46,053 nucleotides of DNA. It comes from a virus. The notes under the pieces were generated by a model. It had not been told where the DNA came from. It ran no database searches and worked only from the letters and a program-made list of their open reading frames with translations. Of the stretch, positions 33,918 through 40,503 are shown in pieces. Made by a program: the position numbers and the translations under genes. Within the stretch, counting starts at the first letter, position 1, and each line of letters begins with the position of its first letter. The DNA lies in the IMG/VR virus record IMGVR_UViG_3300030101_004030, positions 10,415 to 56,467 of that record, one strand, 5' to 3'.

Positions 33918-35776
33918 AGGTGCCTATGTTCGAGGCACAGACAGAATGGATAGAGCCTGAAGAGTATCCAGATTTAAGATCGTATGATGAGATAGCGATT
34001 GACTTAGAGACTAGAGATCCAGAGTTAAAAACAAGGGGGTCTGGTTCTGTTATAGGTTTAGGAGAGGTGGTAGGTATAGCCGTTGCTGTACCTGGCAAGA
34101 AATTTTACTTTCCAATCGCTCACAGCTCTGGGCCTAACATGGATAAAGTTAGAACTTTAGAATGGTTTAAAGATATTTTGTTGTCAGATGCTACAAAAAT
34201 TTTTCATAACGCAATGTATGATGTGTGTTGGATAAGAAAATTAGGTTTAAAAATCAATGGTTTAATTGTTGATACAATGATAGCTGCATCTTTAATAGAT
34301 GAAAATAGGTTCAGGTATGATTTAAATACTTTGTCCTGGGATTATCTTGGTTATGGTAAGTCCGAGGCAGCATTAAACGAAGCTGCAAAATCGAGAGGAC
34401 TAGACCCTAAAGCTGACTTATGGCAATTACCAGCTATGGAAGTTGGATCTTACGCAGAGAAAGATGCAGAGCTCACTCTAGAGCTTTGGCAAGTTTTTAA
34501 AAAAGAAATTATTTATCAAGATGTAGAATCTATATTTAATTTAGAGACTGATCTTTTTCCTTGTTTGGTTGATATGCGTTTCTTAGGAGTGAGAGTAGAT
34601 GTCGAGAATGCTCATAAATTAAAGCAAGACTTAGAATACCAAGAAAACCTATTACTGAAACAGATAAAAAAAGAAAGTAACATAGATGTTCAAATATGGG
34701 CAGCACGATCGATCGCCACAGTTTTTGACAAATTAAAATTACCTTACGAACGAACAAAGAAAACACAGGCACCTTCTTTCACAAAAAATTTTTTACAGGA
34801 ACATCCTCATCCTGTTGTTAAACAAATAGCAAAAGCTAGAGAAATAAACAAGGCTCATACCACATTTATTGATACCATAATTAAGTACGAACATAATGGT
34901 AGAATTCATGCAGAAATAAATCAAATAAGATCCGATACTGGAGGAACAGTCACCGGTAGATTTAGTTATAATAACCCTAATTTACAGCAACTTCCTGCAA
35001 GGAACAAGGAACTTGGACCTATGATTAGGTCTTTGTTTCTACCAGAAGAAGGATGCACTTGGGGATGTTTTGATTACTCACAACAAGAACCAAGACTAGT
35101 TGTGCACTATGCTTCTCTTCATAAATTTCCAACCGTACATGATGTAATAGATGCATATGAAAACGATTCATCAACAGACTTCCATCAAATCGTAGCCGAT
35201 ATGGCTAAGATTCCAAGAGATCAAGCGAAGACAATTAATCTAGGATTATTTTATGGAATGGGTAAAGCTAAACTTCAGGCGGAACTAGGAGTATCAAAAG
35301 AAAAAGCAGCAGAATTGTTTGACCAATACCATGCGAAGGTTCCTTTTGTTAAACAGCTAATGAACTCGGCCTCTAATCGTGCACAAGAACGTGGACAAAT
35401 ACGTACACTTCTTGGTCGGTTATGCCGGTTTCATTTGTGGGAACCAAATCAATTTGGTATGCATAAAGCCATGTCTCATGAAGATGCACTCAGGGAACAC
35501 GGACCAGGGATAAGAAGAGCATTTACATACAAGGCTTTAAATAAATTAATACAAGGTAGCGCAGCTGACATGACTAAAAAAGCTATGTTAGAACTGTATA
35601 AGGAGGGAATTTTAGCACACATACAAATACATGACGAATTAGATTTATCGGTAGAGTCAAATACAAAGGCAAAAAAGATAATTGAAATTATGGAAAATGC
35701 CGTTAGTCTAGAAGTTCCCAACAAAGTTGATTATGAGTCTGGTAAAACTTGGGGAGACATTTATGATAAGGATTAA
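33914..35776 (+). CDS. polA: Family A DNA polymerase with 3'-5' exonuclease
   Basis: 620 aa. Exonuclease motif AIDLETRDPE near residue 30 and YAEKDAELTLELW near residue 180. Polymerase motifs: TGRFSYNNPNLQQLP, CFDYSQQEPRLVVHYA (motif A), RDQAKTINLGLFYGMG (motif B) and HIQIHDELDLSV (motif C). There is no 5'-nuclease domain, like T7 gp5. The motif B residue matching E. coli Phe762 is Leu443, a variant studied in marine viral polymerases. It starts in an ATGA overlap; a second in-frame ATG lies four codons on. It replicates the genome with the upstream primase and helicase. Confidence 0.95.
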   Translation: MKVPMFEAQTEWIEPEEYPDLRSYDEIAIDLETRDPELKTRGSGSVIGLGEVVGIAVAVPGKKFYFPIAHSSGPNMDKVRTLEWFKDILLSDATKIFHNAMYDVCWIRKLGLKINGLIVDTMIAASLIDENRFRYDLNTLSWDYLGYGKSEAALNEAAKSRGLDPKADLWQLPAMEVGSYAEKDAELTLELWQVFKKEIIYQDVESIFNLETDLFPCLVDMRFLGVRVDVENAHKLKQDLEYQENLLLKQIKKESNIDVQIWAARSIATVFDKLKLPYERTKKTQAPSFTKNFLQEHPHPVVKQIAKAREINKAHTTFIDTIIKYEHNGRIHAEINQIRSDTGGTVTGRFSYNNPNLQQLPARNKELGPMIRSLFLPEEGCTWGCFDYSQQEPRLVVHYASLHKFPTVHDVIDAYENDSSTDFHQIVADMAKIPRDQAKTINLGLFYGMGKAKLQAELGVSKEKAAELFDQYHAKVPFVKQLMNSASNRAQERGQIRTLLGRLCRFHLWEPNQFGMHKAMSHEDALREHGPGIRRAFTYKALNKLIQGSAADMTKKAMLELYKEGILAHIQIHDELDLSVESNTKAKKIIEIMENAVSLEVPNKVDYESGKTWGDIYDKD

Positions 35777-35778
35777 TT

Positions 35779-36429
35779 ATGGCTTATTTAAACGGAAACA
35801 TACCAGTAGAGTATGCACAAATCAGAAGAGAATATTTATACGATCTTAAAAAACATCATGGAGAAGTTGAAGATTGTATTATCTTTGGTGTTACTTGTAT
35901 TACAGGTCGTGCATTGTTATTTCATGCAATTATGGAAAACGGTGCGATCTTTTACAGATTACCTATTACAGCTTTTATTCAAAGAGGATTTAAGATTACC
36001 GATGTACCACAAAGACGACTTGATGAACTTCAGCTTTGGAATTGTTTTAGTTATTACCCTGCTATTACTAGTTGGGATATCTTAGAAGCACAATCGGGTA
36101 AATACATTGGTAAAGATAAAAAATGGCACTGGGGTCGATATTTATTTACTGTTGACTTTGCTCATCCAGAGCCTAATATATTAGACACTGATCATTCAGA
36201 GATCCCGCACGAACATAAGTGCGCTCACGTACTTGCATTAAATGATGGCAACTACGCAGCACAACCTAACAACAGACTTATCTGGGATATACCATCGTTT
36301 ACGGTAAAAGACCAAGTACCTGATTGGAAGGTTCAAACTAACTACTGGAACGTAGAGGACACACAGCAGTGGAGAACTGAAGACACTGATAATTTCTTTT
36401 ACGAGATGGAGGAGAAAAAAAATGATTAA
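35779..36429 (+). CDS. Hypothetical replication-module protein, 216 aa
   Basis: Unrecognised function. Sequence features: a start with VEYAQIRREYLYDLKKHHGEVEDCIIFGVTC, then LPITAFIQRGF and the segment HWGRYLFTVDFAHPEPNILDTDHSEIPHEHKCAHVLALNDG, which carries several His and Asp residues that could bind metal. The C-terminus is acidic. It starts 2 nt after the polymerase stop, so it is probably co-expressed. I recall similar proteins downstream of polymerase in marine phages without function. Confidence 0.6.
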   Translation: MAYLNGNIPVEYAQIRREYLYDLKKHHGEVEDCIIFGVTCITGRALLFHAIMENGAIFYRLPITAFIQRGFKITDVPQRRLDELQLWNCFSYYPAITSWDILEAQSGKYIGKDKKWHWGRYLFTVDFAHPEPNILDTDHSEIPHEHKCAHVLALNDGNYAAQPNNRLIWDIPSFTVKDQVPDWKVQTNYWNVEDTQQWRTEDTDNFFYEMEEKKND

Positions 36430-36523
36430 TAAAATTAAAACCAAAGCTATGCATTACTGGGCTAATCACAAAATAGAATCTATTATATTTGTGGCTTTAA
36501 TTGTAGCTTTAATAGTAAAATAA
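36422..36523 (+). CDS. Transmembrane micropeptide, 33 aa
   Basis: Begins MINKIKTKAMHYWANHKIES, then a single hydrophobic segment IIFVALIVALIVK. The ATG lies 8 nt inside the preceding gene, behind GGAGGAG. The short basic N-terminus followed by one transmembrane helix predicts an N-in membrane peptide. It starts the run of membrane peptides leading to the endolysin, so a holin or regulator of lysis is possible. Confidence 0.6.
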   Translation: MINKIKTKAMHYWANHKIESIIFVALIVALIVK

Positions 36524-36541
36524 TCAATAAAATGGACCGCT

Positions 36542-36628
36542 ATGAACTACACATTCACAGCAGTTTTAATAGTTTTATTGTGTTTACTGGCTTTTTTTGT
36601 GGAACCAGGGTATATACCTATTAGATGA
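36542..36628 (+). CDS. Transmembrane micropeptide, 28 aa
   Basis: Starts MNYTFTAVLIVLLCLLAFFV and ends EPGYIPIR: one transmembrane helix with a short polar tail. The stop overlaps the next start (ATGA at 36625), which supports it as a real gene. The start context AATGGACCGCTATG lacks a Shine-Dalgarno and is nearly identical to the start context of the gene at 14416. Likely part of the lysis or membrane cassette. Confidence 0.6.
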   Translation: MNYTFTAVLIVLLCLLAFFVEPGYIPIR

Positions 36629-37050
36629 GTAATAAACCTTTATCAATATCTGAGTCCGCTGCCGTGCAGATGCCAATGAAGACGGTTGCCAGCCTGATAA
36701 TTATCGTGGCACTCGGCACCATGGGCTATTTTCAGATGGTTGAACGTCTGAACATTGCAGACACCAAGATTAAGATAATGGAACAGGATGTTGAACAGAA
36801 CACAGAGTTTAGAATCAAGTGGCCACGTGGACAGATGGGTTCATTGCCCGCGGATTCTGAGCAGTACATGATGTTGGAGGATTTGTACAAGACTACTGAT
36901 CGTATCAACAAACACATCGAGGACATGGCCCTAAACAAAGTCAACATAGAATTTTTATCAAAACAGATGGATAAGGTTTTGGTAGATATAGAAAAATTAA
37001 AAGATTCAAACAGGGACATGAAATACAATGGCAACGGGACGAATAACTAG
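36625..37050 (+). CDS. Membrane-anchored coiled-coil protein, 141 aa
   Basis: Layout: N-terminal SNKPLSISESAAVQMPMKT, one transmembrane segment (VASLIIIVALGTMGYF, residues ~21-37), then coiled coil with FRIKWPRGQMGSLPADSEQYMMLEDLYKTT in between. The KWPRGxxGSLPADSEQ block is one I recall as strongly conserved in marine phages at the lysis region. It may be a spanin-like or holin-partner protein spanning to the periplasm. GC content here is noticeably higher than in the flanking genes. Confidence 0.65.
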   Translation: MSNKPLSISESAAVQMPMKTVASLIIIVALGTMGYFQMVERLNIADTKIKIMEQDVEQNTEFRIKWPRGQMGSLPADSEQYMMLEDLYKTTDRINKHIEDMALNKVNIEFLSKQMDKVLVDIEKLKDSNRDMKYNGNGTNN

Positions 37051-37198
37051 AAAAGTTTTAAATTATATTGCTGATATAAACAAACAAGCAAAACAAAAAA
37101 TATTTACAAAAGAATTAAAAAAAGAAGTAGAAATTGGTAAACATGGCACTCAAAAATATGTTATTAAAAAGGGTGAAAACAAAGGAAAAGTATTATGA
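37028..37198 (+). CDS. Small basic protein, 56 aa
   Basis: Starts MATGRITRKVLNYIADINKQ and is rich in Lys (AKQKIFTKELKKEVEIGKHG), with a positive C-terminus. It begins 22 nt inside the upstream gene and overlaps the next start as ATGA. The predicted pI is very high. No family is recognised; nucleic-acid binding or a cationic membrane-active role is possible. Confidence 0.6.
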   Translation: MATGRITRKVLNYIADINKQAKQKIFTKELKKEVEIGKHGTQKYVIKKGENKGKVL

Positions 37199-37410
37199 TT
37201 GAAACTGTGGTGGCCCTCTTGATGTTTGTAAATGCCGAGATTAAGGAAGCTCGTTTACAGGTTAATGGTATGGCGCAATGTTTACGTGGTAAGCGCCAGG
37301 CTGAGAGACAATACAGTGAAACTGTAATGTATAAATGCTGGAAGGGCGAGGCCGAAGTAGAATCGAACATCGATGGCTCAAAATCAATTAAAAAATTAAT
37401 TATTAAATAA
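37195..37410 (+). CDS. Small putative exported protein, 71 aa
   Basis: N-terminus IETVVALLMFVNAEI resembles a short signal or anchor helix; the mature part has two cysteines (MAQCLRGKRQ and YKCWKGEAEVE) that might pair, and ends SNIDGSKSIKKLIIK. The same layout (hydrophobic start, Cys ... Cys, NIDGSKSI) is familiar from marine phage lysis regions. It lies directly before the endolysin with a one-base overlap, so a role in the cell envelope at lysis is inferred. Confidence 0.6.
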   Translation: MIETVVALLMFVNAEIKEARLQVNGMAQCLRGKRQAERQYSETVMYKCWKGEAEVESNIDGSKSIKKLIIK

Positions 37411-37886
37411 TGAATCTTAGTCGTAATTTTAGCCTTCAAGAACTTACCAAATCAGACACAGCTATCAGAATGGATATTGATAACAATCCTAATGCAGATC
37501 AGATAGAAAAATTAAAAGCACTTTGTGAAAATATTCTACAACCTGTACGTGATCACTTTGGTAGAGTTAAAGTGACAAGTGGATTTCGTAGCAGTGAGTT
37601 ATGTGTAGCTATTGGTAGCTCCGTAAATTCGCAACATGCAAAAGCGGAGGCGGCGGACTTCGAAGTGATAGGCACAGACAACGCTGAACTTTTTGATTGG
37701 ATAAAAGCAAACCTCGAACCAGATCAAATGATCCTCGAGTTTTACACTCCGGGTGAACCTAACTCTGGATGGATTCATTGTTCTTGGATACCTGAAGGCA
37801 GACGTGCATCTTTCTTACATGCTTATAAATCTGAGGGCAAAACAAAATACAAACCTATTCTAGGTAAAGCTGCAGACATAGCATGA
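37410..37886 (+). CDS. Endolysin, M15-family peptidase
   Basis: 158 aa peptidoglycan L,D- or D,D-peptidase. The M15 zinc site is readable: VTSGFRSSELCVAIGSSVNSQHAKAEAADFE gives His76 and Asp83, and GWIHCSW gives His123. FSLQELTKSDTA at the N-terminus is the standard start of Peptidase_M15_3 phage proteins. No signal peptide is present, so export would depend on one of the neighbouring transmembrane proteins. It overlaps genes at both ends and closes the lysis cassette. Confidence 0.88.
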   Translation: MNLSRNFSLQELTKSDTAIRMDIDNNPNADQIEKLKALCENILQPVRDHFGRVKVTSGFRSSELCVAIGSSVNSQHAKAEAADFEVIGTDNAELFDWIKANLEPDQMILEFYTPGEPNSGWIHCSWIPEGRRASFLHAYKSEGKTKYKPILGKAADIA

Positions 37887-38098
37887 AAAAATTAAGTTTT
37901 AATTTTCAAAACATAGACACGGTGCAAGGGCATTGCCACCACTGTGAGGAAGAAAGTATTTTAGTTGCAATTGTATCTGAGTTTTATAGATGCACTAATT
38001 GTGGATCGGATACTAAACAACACGTTAATGGTAGAATTAGATACATACAACTTACAGATGAAGAAAAAAATTGGTTAAGAGAGCATGGCAAAGCGTAA
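37883..38098 (+). CDS. Zinc-ribbon protein, 71 aa
   Basis: Cys18-His-His-Cys21 and Cys37-Thr-Asn-Cys40 form a CxxC...CxxC zinc ribbon (GHCHHCEEESILV ... FYRCTNCGSDTKQ). The C-terminal ~30 residues (NGRIRYIQLTDEEKNWLREHGKA) are helical. I recall close relatives in marine podoviruses. Such ribbons often bind nucleic acids or RNA polymerase; here no target is known. It overlaps the endolysin by 4 nt. Confidence 0.75.
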   Translation: MKKLSFNFQNIDTVQGHCHHCEEESILVAIVSEFYRCTNCGSDTKQHVNGRIRYIQLTDEEKNWLREHGKA

Positions 38099-38219
38099 GT
38101 TTACAAATTTTGTACCAAGACCAAAGCCTCGTAAACGTCCTAGAAGACACTCAAAATCATTAAATAAACATAAAAAAAGATCGCATAAACCTTACCATCG
38201 TCAAGGTAGACCACAATAG
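38085..38219 (+). CDS. Highly basic protamine-like protein, 44 aa
   Basis: Begins MAKRKFTNFVPRPKPRKRPR and continues with further Lys, Arg and His to the end. It has 18 Lys/Arg plus 4 His among 44 residues and no acidic residues. It overlaps the zinc-ribbon gene by 14 nt in another frame. Similar short MAK+RF..FVPRPKPRKRPRRH proteins are familiar from marine phages. A role in condensing DNA or binding ribosomal or nucleoid RNA/DNA is inferred from charge alone. Confidence 0.65.
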   Translation: MAKRKFTNFVPRPKPRKRPRRHSKSLNKHKKRSHKPYHRQGRPQ

Positions 38220-38222
38220 GGA

Positions 38223-38250
38223 TTGACATTTTAGTATAGGATATTATATT
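38223..38250 (+). promoter_or_regulatory. Early promoter with TAGGAT beside the -10 box
   Basis: TTGACA (38223-38228), 16-bp spacer, TATATT (38245-38250). TAGGAT occupies 38237-38242, two bases before the -10. The predicted start near 38257 gives a ~9-nt leader without Shine-Dalgarno before the ATG at 38266. Confidence 0.75.
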
Positions 38251-38265
38251 AAATAGTATTAACGA

Positions 38266-38478
38266 ATGGAATTAATAATTGTAAGCGACGGAGTATATCA
38301 ACTTATTCCAGTAACAAAGCAAATGTTACTGGATATGAAGTTGTATGCTACTGAGATAAATCTATTTGATCTTTGTGATATTCTAAGGTTAAAGCTTACA
38401 ACCTATGCTGATTATCCTATCAACGCTCATATTATGAATGATGGTAGTGGTGATTTTTATGGTTGTTTGTGGAATTAA
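38266..38478 (+). CDS. Hypothetical protein, 70 aa
   Basis: Unrecognised. The sequence starts MELIIVSDGVYQLIPVTKQM, continues LLDMKLYATEINLFDLCDILRLKLT and ends GSGDFYGCLWN. It is compact, mostly helical and without a signal peptide. It has its own strong promoter and probably a near-leaderless transcript. It converges on the secreted-protein gene of the minus strand, with a 4-nt overlap of the 3' ends, and no terminator is seen between them. Confidence 0.6.
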   Translation: MELIIVSDGVYQLIPVTKQMLLDMKLYATEINLFDLCDILRLKLTTYADYPINAHIMNDGSGDFYGCLWN

Positions 38479-38687
38479 GTAGTGGTTACTTTTTGGCAAT
38501 AAAATTTTATATGGGCGTGAATTTCATTTACTGTGTCTGGGCCTATTTGTGCTAATTTTTTAGATGATTCGCCGTAGCCAAACTGTAAACATTCGTAAAT
38601 TGAATCAAATCTCTCTGGCCACTCATATGGATCAATGCATTGATTACTCACGGCTGAACACATTATTAAAACTAAAATAAACTTCAT
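38475..38687 (-). CDS. Small secreted cysteine-containing protein, 70 aa
   Basis: Starts MKFILVLIMCSAVSNQ, a classic signal peptide (the ATG at 38687 follows AGGGAG; a GTG at 38693 is less likely). The mature part has Cys17, Cys33 and Cys64 in NQCIDPYEWPERFDSIYECLQFGYGES ... IKFYCQKV. Cysteines and export predict a periplasmic disulfide-bonded protein. The pattern CIxPYxxPxxF..YxC...G is one I recall from marine phages. It could affect the host envelope, for example superinfection exclusion; this is a guess. Confidence 0.7.
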   Translation of the reverse strand: MKFILVLIMCSAVSNQCIDPYEWPERFDSIYECLQFGYGESSKKLAQIGPDTVNEIHAHIKFYCQKVTTT

Positions 38688-38697
38688 TGACACTCCC

Positions 38698-38727
38698 TTG
38701 TAATTATAATAGGATATCCTACATTAT
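38698..38727. promoter_or_regulatory. Divergent promoter region with palindromic operator TAGGATATCCTA
   Basis: The perfect 12-bp palindrome TAGGATATCCTA (38710-38721) lies between divergent genes. On the minus strand TATAAT (38710-38705) is the -10 of the secreted-protein gene. On the plus strand TTGTAA (38698-38703), 16-bp spacer and TACATT (38720-38725) serve the ribbon-helix-helix gene. The palindrome overlaps both promoters and is a likely operator. Confidence 0.7.
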
Positions 38728-38751
38728 GAAGAAAAAGAAAGGTTATAACAT

Positions 38752-38940
38752 ATGACAGATTTTAGCAAATATAAAAACGTATCACTAGCTTTGGATACAT
38801 ATTCTAAGGTAGATAAATTGAGAAAGGTTATAGTGCCGAATACTACACTATCCCGTGCTCAAACTATTAATATCTTAGTTAATGAAAAAATTTCAAAGAT
38901 GAATGGTAAAATATCTAAGGCAAAGAATGGCAACTCTTGA
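38752..38940 (+). CDS. Ribbon-helix-helix DNA-binding regulator, 62 aa
   Basis: Pattern: YKNVSLALDTYSKVDKLRKV (beta strand NVSLAL then helix A), followed by TTLSRAQTINILVNEKISKM (helix B), the layout of Arc/MetJ/CopG-type proteins. These bind palindromic operators as dimers, the N-terminal beta ribbon contacting bases. It lies 31 nt after the palindrome TAGGATATCCTA, so autoregulation is likely. The C-terminal NGKISKAKNGNS is a flexible tail. A good AAAGG site precedes the start at 38752. Confidence 0.72.
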   Translation: MTDFSKYKNVSLALDTYSKVDKLRKVIVPNTTLSRAQTINILVNEKISKMNGKISKAKNGNS

Positions 38941-39115
38941 CGGTAAGAGAGATGGTAAAAAAATTTGCCCCGTGTGTAAGGGTAATGGATTCGTAAGGGT
39001 GCCATACTCCTTAACAAAGGAGGAGCAATGGGCCGATTGTGAAGATTGCCAAAACCAAGGAGAGATAGACTATGATCGAGGACCGTGGATCTCTGGATCT
39101 AACTTACAGGATTGA
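38927..39115 (+). CDS. DnaJ-type zinc-finger-like protein, 62 aa
   Basis: Starts MATLDGKRDGKKICPVCKGN. Two CxxC motifs, Cys14/Cys17 (ICPVCKGNGFV) and Cys38/Cys41 (DCEDCQNQGE), have the CxxCxGxG spacing typical of DnaJ cysteine-rich domains. An ATG at 38903 would lengthen it by 8 residues, but the one at 38927 gives the start I recall in relatives. It overlaps the regulator gene by 14 nt. Function unknown; a small zinc protein possibly binding other proteins or nucleic acid. Confidence 0.7.
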   Translation: MATLDGKRDGKKICPVCKGNGFVRVPYSLTKEEQWADCEDCQNQGEIDYDRGPWISGSNLQD

Positions 39116-39248
39116 ACAGTTAGAAAAACAGAAAAAAATTTTACAAGATGCTTGTAGAAAAGCAGGTAGGACCATAAAAGAGCAACAACAAATACTGGAT
39201 GCAATACAAAAGGGAGCAGAGTATGAACATAAAATCGGTATTGATTAA
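39072..39248 (+). CDS. Small coiled-coil protein, 58 aa
   Basis: Starts MIEDRGSLDLTYRIEQLEKQ and continues as a coiled-coil helix (KKILQDACRKAGRTIKEQQQ) to ILDAIQKGAEYEHKIGID. It overlaps the previous gene by 44 nt and the next by 26 nt in different frames. That is dense packing even for a phage, but both flanking genes look genuine. No family is recognised. Confidence 0.5.
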   Translation: MIEDRGSLDLTYRIEQLEKQKKILQDACRKAGRTIKEQQQILDAIQKGAEYEHKIGID

Positions 39249-39435
39249 AGCTTTAGAGGATAAATATAATGCACAAATATCTGAGGCTGATGCAACTATA
39301 AAAATTTATTTTGAGAATAGTGTTGGTATAGGTGAACACCCACAGCACGTTGATGAAGTAGATAAGTTGATTGAAAAGATTGCCAACGCTGAAGAAAAAT
39401 TAATTATTCTAAAAGAATTCTATAATGATCAGTGA
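39223..39435 (+). CDS. Hypothetical helical protein, 70 aa
   Basis: From the ATG at 39223 it reads MNIKSVLIKALEDKYNAQIS, then EADATIKIYFENSVGIGEHPQHVDEVDKLIEKIANAEEKL. The start is chosen because GGGAGCAGAGT upstream is a good ribosome-binding site; an ATG at 39199 lacks one. The VGIGEHPQH motif with a helical C-terminus is one I recall from marine phages and cyanophages, function unknown. It overlaps the endonuclease gene by 11 nt. Confidence 0.65.
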   Translation: MNIKSVLIKALEDKYNAQISEADATIKIYFENSVGIGEHPQHVDEVDKLIEKIANAEEKLIILKEFYNDQ

Positions 39436-39865
39436 TGTTAATGCTGCTTACATAGCAGGTTTATTTGATGGTGAGGGCCACATTCAATACAAACAATACA
39501 TGCGTCAACGACCACATAATAAAAAACCCTACCCAACATGGTCAGTTAGGATGGAAATAGCGATGACCGATAAGTCTGTATTACTATTAGTTCATGACTT
39601 ACTAGGTGTTGGCACTGTTACGGAGAAAAAATATAAAACTTCCTACACTGTTGGTTGGAAAAAACAATGGCGTTGGAGATGTCAACTTAGGGATGCGTAC
39701 TATGTTTGTTTAATGCTGCAGCCTTATGCCCACGTAAAATTAGGGCAGATAAATAAAATAATAAAGCATTATTCTGAACTTGGAAAAGAAAAGATAAAGG
39801 CTAAAGTAATAAGTATAGCTAATTATAAAATAAAACAGCAAGGAGAAAAATGGAAAAGAAAATAA
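39425..39865 (+). CDS. LAGLIDADG-type homing endonuclease-like protein, 146 aa
   Basis: Residues 8-20 AYIAGLFDGEGHI form a LAGLIDADG motif; only one copy is present, so it would act as a dimer. The remainder (HDLLGVGTVTEKKYKTSYTVGWKKQWRWRCQL) matches the beta-sheet saddle pattern with basic residues for DNA contact, and a helical KLGQINKIIKHY follows. It is free-standing in the replication module rather than inside an intron. It could promote its own spread or cut competing genomes. It overlaps the oxygenase gene by 16 nt. Confidence 0.78.
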   Translation: MISDVNAAYIAGLFDGEGHIQYKQYMRQRPHNKKPYPTWSVRMEIAMTDKSVLLLVHDLLGVGTVTEKKYKTSYTVGWKKQWRWRCQLRDAYYVCLMLQPYAHVKLGQINKIIKHYSELGKEKIKAKVISIANYKIKQQGEKWKRK

Positions 39866-40503
39866 ATATACAAATATTTAACTGGGGACCTTGTGTGGTT
39901 AAAATGAAAATATCAGACAGCTTTAAAAAATTATTGTTAGATGAAGGTGGAGCAAGCAACATAGATTTTACTACAAAACTTGCAGGGATTTTAGAAAAAG
40001 AAACGGGCTACGGCGATGCTGCTAAACAAAAAGTTTTACCTGAGATAGCGCAATGCCTTGGTGTGTACGATCAGGCTTATGAGAAATATGTAAATAAAAA
40101 ATATGATAAGAAGCCTGAATATATACTGTCCGCCCTGTGGATAAATTATCAAAGACCAAACGATTTCAACCCACCACACGACCATGATGGTAAATTATCT
40201 TTTGTTACTTACCTATCGATACCGGAAGAACTTAAAAAAGAAAATGCTGAGTACACTGGTAAAAGTTGCGGTCCTGGTGGTATACAATTTATCTACGGTA
40301 ATGGTCCAAGAGATTGTATAACTTATATGTCTTTCATGCCGGAGGAGAATGATATGTTTATATTCCCTGCATGGCTAAAGCATTGGGTTGCGCCTTACAG
40401 ATCTGATTGCACTAGAATATCTGTTAGTGGTAACGTTCATGACTCTGCGCCTTTAAACAATATTACTAACTTTGCCCCTGAATATTTAAGGAATAAAAAA
40501 TGA
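39850..40503 (+). CDS. Putative 2OG-Fe(II) oxygenase, stand-alone paralogue
   Basis: 217 aa. Motifs: His110-Asp-His112 (NPPHDHDGKLSFVTYLS), distal His178 (AWLKHWVAP), Arg189-Ile-Ser191 (TRISVSGNVH). Its shared block LKKENAEYTGKSCGPG...SFMPEENDMFIFPAWLKH and NWGPCVVKMKISD show it to be the closest relative of array member 8 (13258-13839). Located between the LAGLIDADG gene and the exonuclease, it is expressed with early genes, unlike the array. Substrate unknown. Confidence 0.84.
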   Translation: MEKKINIQIFNWGPCVVKMKISDSFKKLLLDEGGASNIDFTTKLAGILEKETGYGDAAKQKVLPEIAQCLGVYDQAYEKYVNKKYDKKPEYILSALWINYQRPNDFNPPHDHDGKLSFVTYLSIPEELKKENAEYTGKSCGPGGIQFIYGNGPRDCITYMSFMPEENDMFIFPAWLKHWVAPYRSDCTRISVSGNVHDSAPLNNITNFAPEYLRNKK

